A DNA stretch of 64,000 bases from Streptomyces werraensis. GTDB lineage: Bacteria; Actinomycetota; Actinomycetes; Streptomycetales; Streptomycetaceae. The translations under genes were made by a program, and so were the position numbers. Of this stretch, positions 31,461-40,337 are shown piece after piece. The DNA lies in assembly GCA_014656175.1 (NCBI GenBank), contig BNBX01000004.1:430290-494289 (forward strand). Direction: 5' to 3'. The notes beneath the pieces are model-generated. The model made no database searches. It was given only the letters and a program-made list of their open reading frames with translations, and was not told the DNA's origin. Position 1 is the stretch's first letter. Each line of letters opens with the position of its first letter.

Positions 31461-32684
31461 ATGACTTCTGCATCTTCTGCATCATCCGCAACGAACGGCA
31501 CGACGTCCGTCATCGTCGCGGGCGCCCGCACCCCGATGGGTCGGCTGCTCGGTTCGCTGAAGTCGTTCTCCGGAGCCGACCTCGGCGGCTTCGCGATCAA
31601 GGCCGCCCTCGACCGTGCGGGGATCGGTGGCGACCAGGTCCAGTACGTGATCATGGGGCAGGTGCTCCAGGCCGGGGCGGGGCAGATCCCGGCGCGCCAG
31701 GCCGCCGTGAAGGCCGGCATCCCGATGAACGTCCCGGCGCTCACCATCAACAAGGTGTGCCTCTCCGGCCTCGACGCCATCGCGCTGGCCGACCAGCTCA
31801 TCCGCGCGGGCGAGTTCGACGTGGTCGTGGCCGGCGGCCAGGAGTCCATGACCAACGCCCCCCATCTGCTGCCGAAGTCCCGCGAGGGCTACAAGTACGG
31901 CGCGGTGCAGGTGCTCGACGCGATGGCGCACGACGGCCTGACCGACTCCTTCGAGAACATCGCCATGGGCGAGTCCACGGAGAAGCACAACACCCGCCTC
32001 GGCATCGGCCGCGCCGAGCAGGACGAGATCGCCGCCCTGTCCCACCAGCGGGCCGCCGCCGCGCAGAAGAACGGCATCTTCGAGGCCGAGATCACCCCGG
32101 TCGAGATCCCGCAGCGCAAGGGCGACCCGGTGCTCTTCAGCAAGGACGAGGGCATCCGCGGCGACACCACCGCCGAGTCCCTCGGCAAGCTGCGCCCGGC
32201 CTTCGCCAAGGACGGCACCATCACCGCCGGCTCCTCCTCGCAGATCTCCGACGGCGCCGCCGCCGTGGTCGTGATGAGCAAGGCCAAGGCGCAGGAGCTG
32301 GGCCTGGAGTGGATCGCCGAGATCGGCGCCCACGGCAACGTGGCCGGCCCCGACAACTCGCTCCAGTCGCAGCCGTCGAACGCCATCCTGCACGCCCTCA
32401 AGAAGGAGGGCCTGGAGGTCTCCGACCTCGACCTGATCGAGATCAACGAGGCGTTCGCGGCGGTTGCCGTGCAGTCAATGAAGGACCTGGGCGTTTCCAC
32501 CGAAAAGGTGAACGTCAACGGCGGCGCCATCGCGCTGGGCCACCCGATCGGGATGTCCGGCGCGCGCCTGGTGCTGCACCTGGCGCTGGAGCTGAAGCGG
32601 CGCGGCGGCGGTGTCGGCGCCGCGGCGCTGTGCGGTGGCGGCGGCCAGGGTGACGCGCTGATCGTGCGGGTACCCAAGGCCTGA
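31461..32684 (+). CDS. Acetyl-CoA acetyltransferase (thiolase)
   Basis: 407-aa thiolase II. The nucleophile is Cys100 in NKVCLSG; NEAFAAV, the [16 protein letters not shown] signature and the second active-site Cys in ALCGGGGQG follow. A Ser-rich N-terminal stretch of about 15 residues precedes the fold. It condenses or cleaves acetoacetyl-CoA, feeding the 3-hydroxybutyryl-CoA dehydrogenase reaction encoded at 14379. meaB follows after 40 bases, probably in the same transcript. Confidence 0.94.
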   Translation: MTSASSASSATNGTTSVIVAGARTPMGRLLGSLKSFSGADLGGFAIKAALDRAGIGGDQVQYVIMGQVLQAGAGQIPARQAAVKAGIPMNVPALTINKVCLSGLDAIALADQLIRAGEFDVVVAGGQESMTNAPHLLPKSREGYKYGAVQVLDAMAHDGLTDSFENIAMGESTEKHNTRLGIGRAEQDEIAALSHQRAAAAQKNGIFEAEITPVEIPQRKGDPVLFSKDEGIRGDTTAESLGKLRPAFAKDGTITAGSSSQISDGAAAVVVMSKAKAQELGLEWIAEIGAHGNVAGPDNSLQSQPSNAILHALKKEGLEVSDLDLIEINEAFAAVAVQSMKDLGVSTEKVNVNGGAIALGHPIGMSGARLVLHLALELKRRGGGVGAAALCGGGGQGDALIVRVPKA

Positions 32685-32724
32685 CCCGGTTGTTGCCGAC
32701 TTCCCTTACGTGAACGGAGCTGTG

Positions 32725-33696
32725 ATGCAGGACGTCTCCACTCTGGTGGCCCAGGCCAGAGAGGGCAGGCCACGGGCCGTGGCCCGGCTGATCTCCCTGG
32801 TGGAGGGGGCGTCACCGCAGCTCAGGGAGGTCATGGCGGCCCTCGCGCCGCTCGCGGGCAATGCCTACGTGGTCGGCCTCACCGGCTCCCCGGGCGTGGG
32901 CAAGTCGACGTCCACCTCGGCGCTGGTGACCGCGTACCGCAAACAGGGCAAGCGGGTCGGCGTCCTGGCCGTCGACCCGTCCTCCCCGTTCTCCGGGGGC
33001 GCCCTTCTGGGTGACCGCGTCCGGATGTCGGAGCACGCCTCCGACCCGGGCGTCTACATCCGCTCCATGGCCACCCGCGGCCACCTGGGCGGCCTCGCCT
33101 GGGCCGCGCCGCAGGCCATCCGCGTCCTGGACGCGGCCGGCTGCGACGTGATCCTCGTCGAGACGGTCGGCGTGGGCCAGTCGGAGGTGGAGATCGCCTC
33201 CCAGGCCGACACCTCCGTGGTCCTGCTCGCCCCCGGCATGGGCGACGGCATCCAGGCCGCCAAGGCCGGAATCCTGGAGATCGGCGACGTCTACGTCGTC
33301 AACAAGGCCGACCGCGACGGGGCGGACGCCACCGCCCGCGAGCTGAACCACATGCTGGGCCTCGGTGAGTCCCGCGGCCCCGGCGACTGGCGCCCCCCGA
33401 TCGTCAAGACGGTCGCCGCCCGTCAGGAGGGCGTCGACGAGGTCGTCGAGGCGCTGGAGAAACACCGGGCGTGGATGGAGGAACGGGGCGTCCTCGCGGA
33501 GCGGCGCAGGGCGCGGGCGGCGCGGGAGGTCGAGACGATCGCGGTCACCGCTCTGCGGGAACGCATCGGCGACCTCCACGGCGACCGCCGCCTCGGGGCG
33601 CTCGCCGAGCGGATCGTCATGGGCGAGCTGGATCCCTACCGGGCGGCGGACGAGTTGGTCGAGGGTCTGACCCAGGGTGGCTCGTCCGGCGGCTGA
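32725..33696 (+). CDS. meaB: Methylmalonyl-CoA mutase-associated GTPase MeaB
   Basis: 323-aa G3E-family GTPase that loads and protects the adenosylcobalamin of acyl-CoA mutases. P-loop GSPGVGKST, the DPSSPFSGGALLGDRVRM switch region, VETVGVGQSE and the NKAD base-specificity motif are intact. The ATG at 32725 has ACGGAG upstream; GTG 32722 and GTG 32710 are alternatives. Expected clients here are IcmA and the methylmalonyl-CoA mutase encoded elsewhere. Confidence 0.95.
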   Translation: MQDVSTLVAQAREGRPRAVARLISLVEGASPQLREVMAALAPLAGNAYVVGLTGSPGVGKSTSTSALVTAYRKQGKRVGVLAVDPSSPFSGGALLGDRVRMSEHASDPGVYIRSMATRGHLGGLAWAAPQAIRVLDAAGCDVILVETVGVGQSEVEIASQADTSVVLLAPGMGDGIQAAKAGILEIGDVYVVNKADRDGADATARELNHMLGLGESRGPGDWRPPIVKTVAARQEGVDEVVEALEKHRAWMEERGVLAERRRARAAREVETIAVTALRERIGDLHGDRRLGALAERIVMGELDPYRAADELVEGLTQGGSSGG

Positions 33697-33707
33697 GCAC
33701 GGGTTTC

Positions 33708-33884
33708 CCGCCCCCGCCGCCCCTTCCCTTCCCGACCCGGGGCTCCGCCCCGGACCCCGCTCCTCAAACGCCGGAGGGGCTGAATGTCAGCCCGTCCGGC
33801 GTTTGAGGACGAGGCCCGTCAGGGCCGATGGGGGTCCGGGGGCGCAGCCCCCGGGGACGGGACGGGAAGGGGCGGCGGGGGCGA
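33708..33884. repeat. Large imperfect palindromic intergenic repeat
   Basis: A roughly 175-bp dyad whose halves mirror each other: CCGCCGCCCCTTCCC...CCGGACCCC...CTCCTCAAACGCCGG on the left and CCGGCGTTTGAGGA...GGGGGTCCGG...GGGAAGGGGCGGCGG on the right. This is the REP-like element found between many Streptomyces genes. It lies between convergent meaB and the PepSY gene, where the folded RNA would act as a terminator. Confidence 0.85.
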
Positions 33885-33896
33885 GGACACTCCTGG

Positions 33897-34505
33897 TCAG
33901 TCGTCGTCGCGGTCGGCCGTGACCGAAGCGGTCGTCAGGCCGACGCTCCAGTCCTGCCCGTCCCCGCCGGAGGCGCGCGTCTCCGCCTCCCAGCCCCGGT
34001 CGTCGCCGTCGTCGTCCAGGTCGACGGAGACGACGGTCCCCTTGGCGGCAGCGGCCTTCGCCGCCTGCTCGGCCGTCACGGACGTCCCCTTCAGCGCGGC
34101 CCGTACCTCGGCGGCGTCGTCCTCGTCGTCCTTCGACGAGCCCAGGACCTTGCCGGTGCCCGGGTCGACGCGCACGCTGTGCCAGGTGTCGCCCTTGCCG
34201 AGGACGTCGATCTCCCACGACCCGTCGTCCAGTTCGGCGGACACCGCCGTACCCGGGGTGTGCTTCAGCGCGGCGGTGATGGCGTCGGCGGCGGTGACGT
34301 CCCCGGGTGCGGCGGCACGGTCGCCGTCGTCGCCGCCGTCGTCGGAACGGTCGTCCCGGTCGTCCCGGTCCTCGCGGTCGTCGTCCGTCCGCGTCACCGG
34401 CGTCGAGGCGTCGTCATCGTCCCCCGAGACCGCGAGGGCCGTGGCCGTGCCGCCTCCCACGAGGGCCGCGGCCGTGACGACGGCGATCACGATGTTGCGC
34501 TTCAT
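33897..34505 (-). CDS. Exported PepSY-domain protein with Asp/Arg-rich linker
   Basis: 202-aa protein. N-terminal export/anchor helix (residues 4-26), an Asp/Arg-rich low-complexity linker (29-63), then two PepSY-like repeats (about 68-125 and 130-195: DAITAALKHTPGTAVSAELDDG, AAKAAAAKGTVVSVDLDDDG). Such proteins lie next to two-component systems and may modulate the sensor. It is divergent from the OmpR-type pair (116 bases between starts), and the kinase sensor loop carries a similar Asp/Arg-rich run. Confidence 0.88.
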   Translation of the reverse strand: MKRNIVIAVVTAAALVGGGTATALAVSGDDDDASTPVTRTDDDREDRDDRDDRSDDGGDDGDRAAAPGDVTAADAITAALKHTPGTAVSAELDDGSWEIDVLGKGDTWHSVRVDPGTGKVLGSSKDDEDDAAEVRAALKGTSVTAEQAAKAAAAKGTVVSVDLDDDGDDRGWEAETRASGGDGQDWSVGLTTASVTADRDDD

Positions 34506-34621
34506 GTGGGTTCCTCCCGAGTAGGTGGGCTTTCGACGTCTTCAATCTCGCCCACCGACGCTGAGCCGAAGCTGAAGCAGCCTTAAGTGATCTTCAGCTT
34601 CCCTTTGCGACCCTGGGTCCC

Positions 34622-35287
34622 ATGCGACTCCTGATCGTCGAGGACGAAAAGCGCCTCGCCCTCTCCCTCGCCAAGGGCCTCACCGCCGAGGGGTACGCCG
34701 TCGACGTCGTGCACGACGGCCGGGAGGGGCTGGACCGGGCCACGACCGAGCCGTACGACCTGGTGATCCTCGACATCATGCTGCCCGGACTCAACGGCTA
34801 CCGGGTGTGCGCCGCCCTGCGCGCCGCCGGGCACGACGTGCCGATCCTGATGCTCACCGCCAAGGACGGCGAGTACGACGAGGCCGAGGGCCTGGACACC
34901 GGCGCCGACGACTACCTGACCAAGCCGTTCTCCTACGTGGTGCTGGTCGCCCGGGTGAAGGCGCTGCTGCGCCGCCGGCGGGCCGCGGGCGCGTCCCCGG
35001 TCCATGTGCACGGCGATCTGAAGGTGGACACCGCCGCCCGCCGCGTCTGGCTCGGCGAGGAGGAGGCCGAGCTGACGGCGAAGGAGTTCTCGGTGCTGGA
35101 GCACCTGGTGCTGCGGGCCGGCGAGGTGGTGTCCAAGGCCGACATCCTCGAGCACGTCTGGGACTTCGCGTACGAGGGCGACCCCAACATCGTCGAGGTC
35201 TACGTCAGCGCCCTGCGCCGCAAGCTCCGCGCGGACCTCATCCGCACGGTGCGCGGCGCCGGTTACCGGCTGGAGACGGCGCCGTGA
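34622..35287 (+). CDS. OmpR/PhoB-type response regulator
   Basis: 221-aa regulator. Receiver domain: VEDEKR, phospho-acceptor Asp in LVILDIMLPG, LTAKD and Lys in DDYLTKPFSY. Winged-helix domain from about 125, ending VRGAGYRLETAP. The stop overlaps the kinase GTG by four bases. The intergenic region with the PepSY gene is the natural site of autoregulation. Confidence 0.94.
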   Translation: MRLLIVEDEKRLALSLAKGLTAEGYAVDVVHDGREGLDRATTEPYDLVILDIMLPGLNGYRVCAALRAAGHDVPILMLTAKDGEYDEAEGLDTGADDYLTKPFSYVVLVARVKALLRRRRAAGASPVHVHGDLKVDTAARRVWLGEEEAELTAKEFSVLEHLVLRAGEVVSKADILEHVWDFAYEGDPNIVEVYVSALRRKLRADLIRTVRGAGYRLETAP

Positions 35288-36762
35288 GCCGGCTGTTCGG
35301 CTCGGTCCGCTCCCGGGCGACCCTCGGCGCCACGCTCGTCGTCGCCGTGGCCCTCGTCGCGGCCGGCACCGCCCTCCTTCTGTCCCTGCGCGCCAACCTG
35401 ACCGGCGAGGCGGGCACCCGGGCCGAGCGTTCCGCGCAGGCCGTCGCCTCCGAACTGGCCGCCCGTACACCCCTCGGCAAGCTCTCCGGGCTGGACGCCG
35501 AGGACACCCCCGTGCAGATCGTCGACGAGGACGGCGTCCTGCTCGCCGCCTCGGAGGACCTGGAGCGGATCAGCGGCACGGGCACCTCCGAGGTGACCCC
35601 CGCGCCCACCCGGTCCGACGAGGACGGCCGTGACGACCGGGACGGCCCTGACCACCGCGACGACGACCGCGACGACCGGGACGACCGGGACGACGACGAG
35701 TCCCTCGAACCCGGCGAGATCGCCCAGGGCGCGAGCTACACCAACGGCACCGCCACCGTCGACGGCGACACCGAGGACTACCGCTTCGCCGCCGTCGAGG
35801 TGGAGACCCCCGACCGGGGCCGCCTCACCGTCCACGCGGGCGCCCCGCTCGCCGCCGAACACAGCGCCGTGGGCACGGCGCTGACCGCCATGCTCATCGG
35901 CTTCCCGCTGCTGCTCGGCGTCGTCGCCGGGGTGACCTGGCTGGTCACCGGAAGGGCCCTGCGCCCCGTCGAGGGCATCCGCAGGGAGATGGCCGCGATC
36001 ACCGCCTCCGAGGACCTCCGCCGCCGCGTCCCCGAGCCGGCGACGCACGACGAGGTCGCCCGGCTCGCCCGCACCACCAACGCCACGCTCGCCGCGCTGG
36101 AGACCTCCGTCGAGCGGCAGCGCAGGTTCGTCGCCGACGCCTCGCACGAGCTGCGCAGCCCCATCGCCTCGCTGCGCACCCAGCTGGAGGTGGCGGCCGC
36201 GCACCCCGAGCTGCTCGACCTGGACGGCGCCGTCGAGGACACCGTACGGCTGCAGAACCTCGCCGCCGATCTGCTGCTGCTCGCCCGGCTCGACGCGGGG
36301 GAGCGGCCCGCGGGCACCCGGGTGGACCTGGCCGCGCTGGCCCGTGAGGAGGCGGCGGAGCGCCGGCGCGTCACGGTGGAGGCGGAGCCCGTCGAGGTCT
36401 CCGGGTCACGCGGTCAGCTGGGGCGGGTGCTCGCCAACCTGCTGGACAACGCGGAGCGGCACGCACGGGAACGGATCACGGTGACCGTGCGCCGGGAGGG
36501 CGGCGAGGCCGTGGTGGGCGTCGCCGACGACGGCGAGGGGGTGGCCGAGGCCGACCGCGAGCGGATCTTCGAGCGGTTCGTCCGGCTGGACGCGGCGCGC
36601 AGCCGGGACGACGGCGGGGCCGGTCTCGGCCTGGCCATCGCGCGGGACGTCGCCGTACGGCACGGCGGCACGCTCACCGCGGGCGCGGCGCCGGCGGGCG
36701 GAGCCCTCTTCGAACTCCGCCTGCCGCTCGCCGGCTCGGACCGGGGGACGGCCCGGCCCTAG
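35284..36762 (+). CDS. OmpR-family sensor histidine kinase with Asp/Arg-rich sensor loop
   Basis: 492-aa kinase. First membrane helix about 15-37, extracellular sensor 38-215, second helix about 200-222, HAMP, phosphoacceptor box VADASHELRSPIASLR, and HATPase_c with NLLDNAERHA and GAGLGLAIARDVA. Unusual is the run of Asp and Arg in the sensor (about residues 110-140), which could bind cations or a basic surface. Start is the GTG overlapping the regulator stop. Confidence 0.93.
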   Translation: MSRLFGSVRSRATLGATLVVAVALVAAGTALLLSLRANLTGEAGTRAERSAQAVASELAARTPLGKLSGLDAEDTPVQIVDEDGVLLAASEDLERISGTGTSEVTPAPTRSDEDGRDDRDGPDHRDDDRDDRDDRDDDESLEPGEIAQGASYTNGTATVDGDTEDYRFAAVEVETPDRGRLTVHAGAPLAAEHSAVGTALTAMLIGFPLLLGVVAGVTWLVTGRALRPVEGIRREMAAITASEDLRRRVPEPATHDEVARLARTTNATLAALETSVERQRRFVADASHELRSPIASLRTQLEVAAAHPELLDLDGAVEDTVRLQNLAADLLLLARLDAGERPAGTRVDLAALAREEAAERRRVTVEAEPVEVSGSRGQLGRVLANLLDNAERHARERITVTVRREGGEAVVGVADDGEGVAEADRERIFERFVRLDAARSRDDGGAGLGLAIARDVAVRHGGTLTAGAAPAGGALFELRLPLAGSDRGTARP

Positions 36763-36782
36763 GGGGCGTCAGGGGGAGGACG

Positions 36783-37259
36783 TCAGAGTCGTCCCCGCTG
36801 GCCGCGCAGGTGCTCCGCGATGGGCTTGAGGGCCTTGTCGAGCTCGATCAGGGCCTCGGGGGAGAGGAGGTCGATGAAGTGCCGGCGCACCGACGCCACG
36901 TGGTGCGGGGCGACCTTCTGCATCGTCTCCATGCCGTGGTCGGTGAGGACCGCGTAGAGTCCGCGGCGGTCCGACTCGCAGTTCTCCCGGCGGACCAGGT
37001 GGGCGTTCTCCATCCGGGTGATCTGGTGGGAGAGCCGGCTCTTGGACTGCATCGTGGCGGAGGCGAGGTCGCTCATCCGCATCCGCCGGTCCTCCGACTC
37101 GGACAGGTTCACCAGGATCTCGTAGTCGTTCATTGTCAGGCCGAACGGCTGCAGATCCTTCTCGAGCTGGTAGGTCAGCAGCTTGTTGACCTCCAGGTGG
37201 GTGCGCCAGGCGCACTGCTCCGCATTGGTCAGCCAGCGGGTGGCCGTCTCGGTCTCCAT
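36783..37259 (-). CDS. MarR-family transcriptional regulator
   Basis: 158-aa winged-helix regulator. NAEQCAWRTHLEVNKLLTYQLEKDL dimerisation helix; DNA-binding core LASATMQSKSRLSHQITRMENAHLVRRE with the wing DRRGLYAVLTDHG. It has its own short upstream region in which a near-palindrome at 37269-37281 starts ten bases before the ATG, suggesting autorepression. No ligand can be inferred; the downstream kinase gene converges on it. Confidence 0.9.
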   Translation of the reverse strand: METETATRWLTNAEQCAWRTHLEVNKLLTYQLEKDLQPFGLTMNDYEILVNLSESEDRRMRMSDLASATMQSKSRLSHQITRMENAHLVRRENCESDRRGLYAVLTDHGMETMQKVAPHHVASVRRHFIDLLSPEALIELDKALKPIAEHLRGQRGRL

Positions 37260-37268
37260 GAATGAAGT

Positions 37269-37281
37269 CTACCTAAGGAAG
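37269..37281. promoter_or_regulatory. Candidate MarR operator
   Basis: CTACCTAAGGAAG, symmetric apart from one pair and the central base, immediately upstream of the marR start on the minus strand. It also overlaps the expected ribosome-binding region. Confidence 0.45.
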
Positions 37282-37356
37282 TTGAAAGGCGAACTAATAG
37301 GGCTTCCGTGTGACACCGCGTGCAGGCGTTCGATGTCACACCCCGCACACTACCGC

Positions 37357-38157
37357 TCACAGCCCGAAGCGACGCTGGAGGTCTCCCAGCTGTCCGGGAA
37401 GACGCGGTCCGGCTGCGCCAGGTCCGGACCCGCCCGGTCCACCCCCTCCGGGCACCCCGGGCTGCTGCGGAGGCGCCCCGGCGGCCTGCCCCGTCATCAG
37501 CGCCTCGGACGACTGCAGCAGCACCGTGCCCGCGCCGACGAACTCGAACTGGTGCTCCTCGCCGGAGACCCCTCCGAGGCCCGTCATCGCACGTAGACCG
37601 CCCAGTACGCCGGTCAGGTAGCCGTGGTCGTAGTGGTGGCACGGGGACGGGCAGTCCGCCCAGCCGACCAGCGCCTGCGGGTCGACCCTGATCGGCGGCT
37701 CCATGAACACCACCGGTCCGTTTGATGCCGCCACGAACTTTCCGGTTCCGATCAGTGTCAGAAAACCTGGCACGATCGACTGCTTCAGCGACAAGCTTGG
37801 CTGAAAAGCGAGCAAGTTGCCCGAGCGAATGGTCAGATTGCCGTCATCCAAGTCGTACGAATTGACGTCGAAGGCCCGGTCGGCGAGCAGCATCTTGCCC
37901 GAGCCCTCCGCCACGACCCAGTCGCTCGCGTGCAGTGGCGAATGGAACGCCTTCCGGACAAGTCGGTCGAGTCGCCCGTGCCCGATGCCGTTGAACTCGA
38001 CGGTGCCGTAGTAGGCGATCATCTTCCCCTTCTGCATGAACCACTGGGTGCCCTTGAGCTCCACGCAGAAGGTGTAGGCGTCCACATTGTCGTCGGACGG
38101 CAGCGTCATGGGGTCGAGGACCCGGGGCGCGGCGCCCGGCGTTCCGTACGTGCTCAC
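37357..38157 (-). CDS. AIM24-family protein (third of three)
   Basis: 266-aa AIM24/TRAP-like beta-prism protein; the family is named after a yeast mitochondrial inner-membrane factor and has no settled bacterial function. The core contains FMQKGKMIAYYGTVEF and WVVAEGSGKMLLADRAFD; a cysteine/histidine patch DCPSPCHHYDHG near residue 180 is unique among the three. The C-terminus (about 215-266) is a Gly/Pro-rich low-complexity tail. The GTG start overlaps the upstream gene by four bases (GTGA), so all three are translationally linked. ATG 38109 is an alternative start. Confidence 0.85.
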   Translation of the reverse strand: MSTYGTPGAAPRVLDPMTLPSDDNVDAYTFCVELKGTQWFMQKGKMIAYYGTVEFNGIGHGRLDRLVRKAFHSPLHASDWVVAEGSGKMLLADRAFDVNSYDLDDGNLTIRSGNLLAFQPSLSLKQSIVPGFLTLIGTGKFVAASNGPVVFMEPPIRVDPQALVGWADCPSPCHHYDHGYLTGVLGGLRAMTGLGGVSGEEHQFEFVGAGTVLLQSSEALMTGQAAGAPPQQPGVPGGGGPGGSGPGAAGPRLPGQLGDLQRRFGL

Positions 38158-38804
38158 AGCTTCTCCTCCGAGGCCTGGACGTAGACCGCGCCGCTGCCGC
38201 TCAGCTCCAGCTGGAAGGCCTCCCCGGAGCCGCGTCCCACCATGTCCCGCCAGCCGAGCGCCGTCGAGAGCTTGTTGCGCACGTCACCGTGGTGGGCGAC
38301 GTAGGCCTGCGGGTCGACGTGCACCGGGCGCTGCGGGGTGATCGGCACCTCGATCACCCCGCCGTGCGCCATCACGGCGACCGCGCCGTGTCCCTTGAGC
38401 GTGGTGGTGAACAGGCCCTGACCGGAGACCTGGCCCCGGACCATCCCCATCACCCCGCCCTGCGAGCCGAGGAACACCGTGCCCTGCTCCAGCGTCCCCT
38501 CGAAGGCCAGCAGCCGGTCCGCCTCGACGTACAGGGTGTCCCCGGAGAGGTGGATCACCTGGACGTGGTGGCCGCCGTGCCCGAACAGCACCGTGCCGCT
38601 GCCCTCCACGGTCATCAGGGGCGTGTCCTCGTCCGCCACGCGCCGGCCGATCATCGACATCACCCCGCCCTGGCCGCCGCGCAGGTTCGGGGTGAAGCTG
38701 ACCTCGCCCTGGTACGCGAGCATCGCGCCGCGCTGGCTGAACAGCCGCTGACCGGGCGCGACGGTCGCCTCGACCATCTTGGGGTTGATCTCCCGGAAGC
38801 CCAT
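38154..38804 (-). CDS. AIM24-family protein (second of three)
   Basis: 216-aa AIM24 paralogue starting MGFREINPKMVEATVAPGQRLFSQRGAMLAY. Repeated Gly-rich turns (GGQGGVMSMIGRR, GSQGGVMGMVRGQVSG, GHGAVAVMAHGG) mark the beta-prism. A GGAG sits upstream of ATG 38804. The start lies within three bases of the preceding gene end, and its stop overlaps the next gene. Confidence 0.87.
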   Translation of the reverse strand: MGFREINPKMVEATVAPGQRLFSQRGAMLAYQGEVSFTPNLRGGQGGVMSMIGRRVADEDTPLMTVEGSGTVLFGHGGHHVQVIHLSGDTLYVEADRLLAFEGTLEQGTVFLGSQGGVMGMVRGQVSGQGLFTTTLKGHGAVAVMAHGGVIEVPITPQRPVHVDPQAYVAHHGDVRNKLSTALGWRDMVGRGSGEAFQLELSGSGAVYVQASEEKL

Positions 38805-38805
38805 G

Positions 38806-39438
38806 TCAGACGTCTCCTGCGATCGTGTTGCGCTCACTGGGCTGGACGTAGACCACCCCGTCGCCCTCGAAGCGGATCTGGAAGGCCTCGCCGCCGCCCT
38901 CGCCCAAGAACGTGCGGAACGTCACGCCGGACTGGAAGGACTGCCGCAGATTTCCCTGGTGCGCGACGTACGCGCCCGGGTCGACCGTCAGCGGGTACTG
39001 CGGGCTCACCCGCAGCAGCACGGCGGGGCCGTCCGACATGATCGCGGCCTGGCCGTGCCCCTCGATCGTGGTCGTGAACAGCCCGTTGCCCTGGGAGGCG
39101 CCGCGCAGGCCGGTGAAGGTGGTGCCCGTGCGCAGTCCGCCGTCGGCCGCCAGCAGGTTGCTGGACTCCACGTACAGCTTCTCCCCGCCGAGGGACACCA
39201 GGTTGATCTCCGAGGCTCGGTCGGCGAAGAAGCAGGTGCCGTGCCCCTTCACCTCCATGAGCGTCATCTGCTCGCCCGTGAGCCGCCGGGTCACCATCCC
39301 CCGGATGCCCTCACCGCCACCCGTGAGCGTCTTGAAGGCCATCTGCCCGTCGTACGCGACCATGGAGCCGTTCTTCGCCTTGACGGCGTCCCCGGTCATG
39401 TCGACGGCGAGCACCTTGCTGCTCTGAAGTCGGAACAT
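38806..39438 (-). CDS. AIM24-family protein (first of three)
   Basis: 210-aa AIM24 paralogue, MFRLQSSKVLAVDMTGDAVKAKNG. It shares with the second copy the pattern GRGMV-type Gly turns, GLFTTTIEGHGQAAIMSDG and QYPLTVDPGAYVAHQGNLRQS (compare RPVHVDPQAYVAHHGDVRNK in copy two). No good ribosome binding site precedes the ATG at 39438; GTG 39444 is an alternative. This is the promoter-proximal gene of the cluster; a 202-base divergent region separates it from the DUF3817 gene. Confidence 0.85.
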   Translation of the reverse strand: MFRLQSSKVLAVDMTGDAVKAKNGSMVAYDGQMAFKTLTGGGEGIRGMVTRRLTGEQMTLMEVKGHGTCFFADRASEINLVSLGGEKLYVESSNLLAADGGLRTGTTFTGLRGASQGNGLFTTTIEGHGQAAIMSDGPAVLLRVSPQYPLTVDPGAYVAHQGNLRQSFQSGVTFRTFLGEGGGEAFQIRFEGDGVVYVQPSERNTIAGDV

Positions 39439-39640
39439 CGCCACGTGTGCGACGGTAGCGGCCCTTTTGCCCCGCGCCCAGATCCCGGAGGACGAGTCGC
39501 ACCCTGACGCGACCCCGACCCCCCGGCCGTGATCGTCCCGGGGGTTTGCCACAATGGACCCGCTTGTGCGCGCGTTCACAAGGCGCTCGCAGGCAGACAG
39601 CACCGTCGACGCCGACGTCTCTCCCTTCCGAAGGTGACCC

Positions 39641-39985
39641 GTGGACATCAAGACCGCCTCCGCACTCCGCCGCCTCCGCCTGGTCTCGGGCCCCGAAGCG
39701 ATCTCGTTCCTGCTGCTGCTCGTCTGCTCGGTCCTGAAGCGGACCACCGAGTTCAACGCCGTGCCGGTCATGGGCGCGGTCCACGGCTTCCTCTTCGTCC
39801 TCTACGTGATCTTCTGGGCCGACGCCTGGAACCGGGCGAAGTGGTCGCTGGGCACCGCCGCCTTCTACTTCGTGATGTCGGTGCTGCCCGCCGGCGGCTT
39901 CTTCGCCGAGCGGCGGCTGAAGCGTGAGGCCGAGGACGCGGTGATCGCGTCCCGCGCCCGCAAGGAAGGGGTCGTGAACGCGTGA
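39641..39985 (+). CDS. DUF3817 membrane protein (copy 1)
   Basis: 114-aa protein with three hydrophobic segments (about 20-36, 44-62, 70-90) and the DUF3817 pattern [32 protein letters not shown] box precedes the GTG. The C-terminal tail is charged. Its stop overlaps the thiamine-binding protein start by four bases. A second copy lies at 40890. Function unknown. Confidence 0.87.
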   Translation: MDIKTASALRRLRLVSGPEAISFLLLLVCSVLKRTTEFNAVPVMGAVHGFLFVLYVIFWADAWNRAKWSLGTAAFYFVMSVLPAGGFFAERRLKREAEDAVIASRARKEGVVNA

Positions 39986-40275
39986 TCGTCGCCTTTTCCG
40001 TGACGCCGCTGGGCGTCGGCGAGGACGTGGGGGAGTACGTCGCCGACGCCGTGCGGGTGGTCCGCGAGTCCGGACTGCCGAACCGCACCGACGCGATGTT
40101 CACGTCGGTCGAGGGGGAGTGGGACGAGGTCATGGACGTGGTGAAGCGCGCCGTGGCCGCGGTGGAGGCGCGCGCGCCGCGCGTCTCCCTCGTCCTCAAG
40201 GCGGACATCCGTCCGGGCGTGGAGGACGGGCTGACGTCGAAGGTGGAGACCGTCGAACGGCACCTGGCCGGCTGA
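39982..40275 (+). CDS. MTH1187-family thiamine-binding protein
   Basis: 97-aa single-domain protein of the YkoF/MTH1187 (DUF77) family, [32 protein letters not shown], a ferredoxin-like fold that can bind thiamine or its pyrimidine precursor. Translationally coupled to the preceding DUF3817 gene (GTGA overlap), so the two products may act together, for example in vitamin uptake or sensing; that link is inference. Confidence 0.88.
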   Translation: MIVAFSVTPLGVGEDVGEYVADAVRVVRESGLPNRTDAMFTSVEGEWDEVMDVVKRAVAAVEARAPRVSLVLKADIRPGVEDGLTSKVETVERHLAG

Positions 40276-40300
40276 CGGCGGACCGAAGGGCGAGACAGGG

Positions 40301-40337
40301 CTGACCGGCATCTGACCCGCCGGTAGGGTCTGGACCG
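40301..40337 (+). promoter_or_regulatory. Leaderless promoter of the second MarR gene
   Basis: CTGACC (40301-40306), 17-base spacer, TAGGGT (40324-40329), and the GTG start codon at 40337, seven bases after the -10. Transcription would start at or next to the start codon; no ribosome binding site is visible, which agrees. Confidence 0.6.

Noticed and set aside
33708..33884. Insertion sequence or transposon end
   Set aside because: No transposase, no target duplication; fits the common Streptomyces intergenic palindrome.
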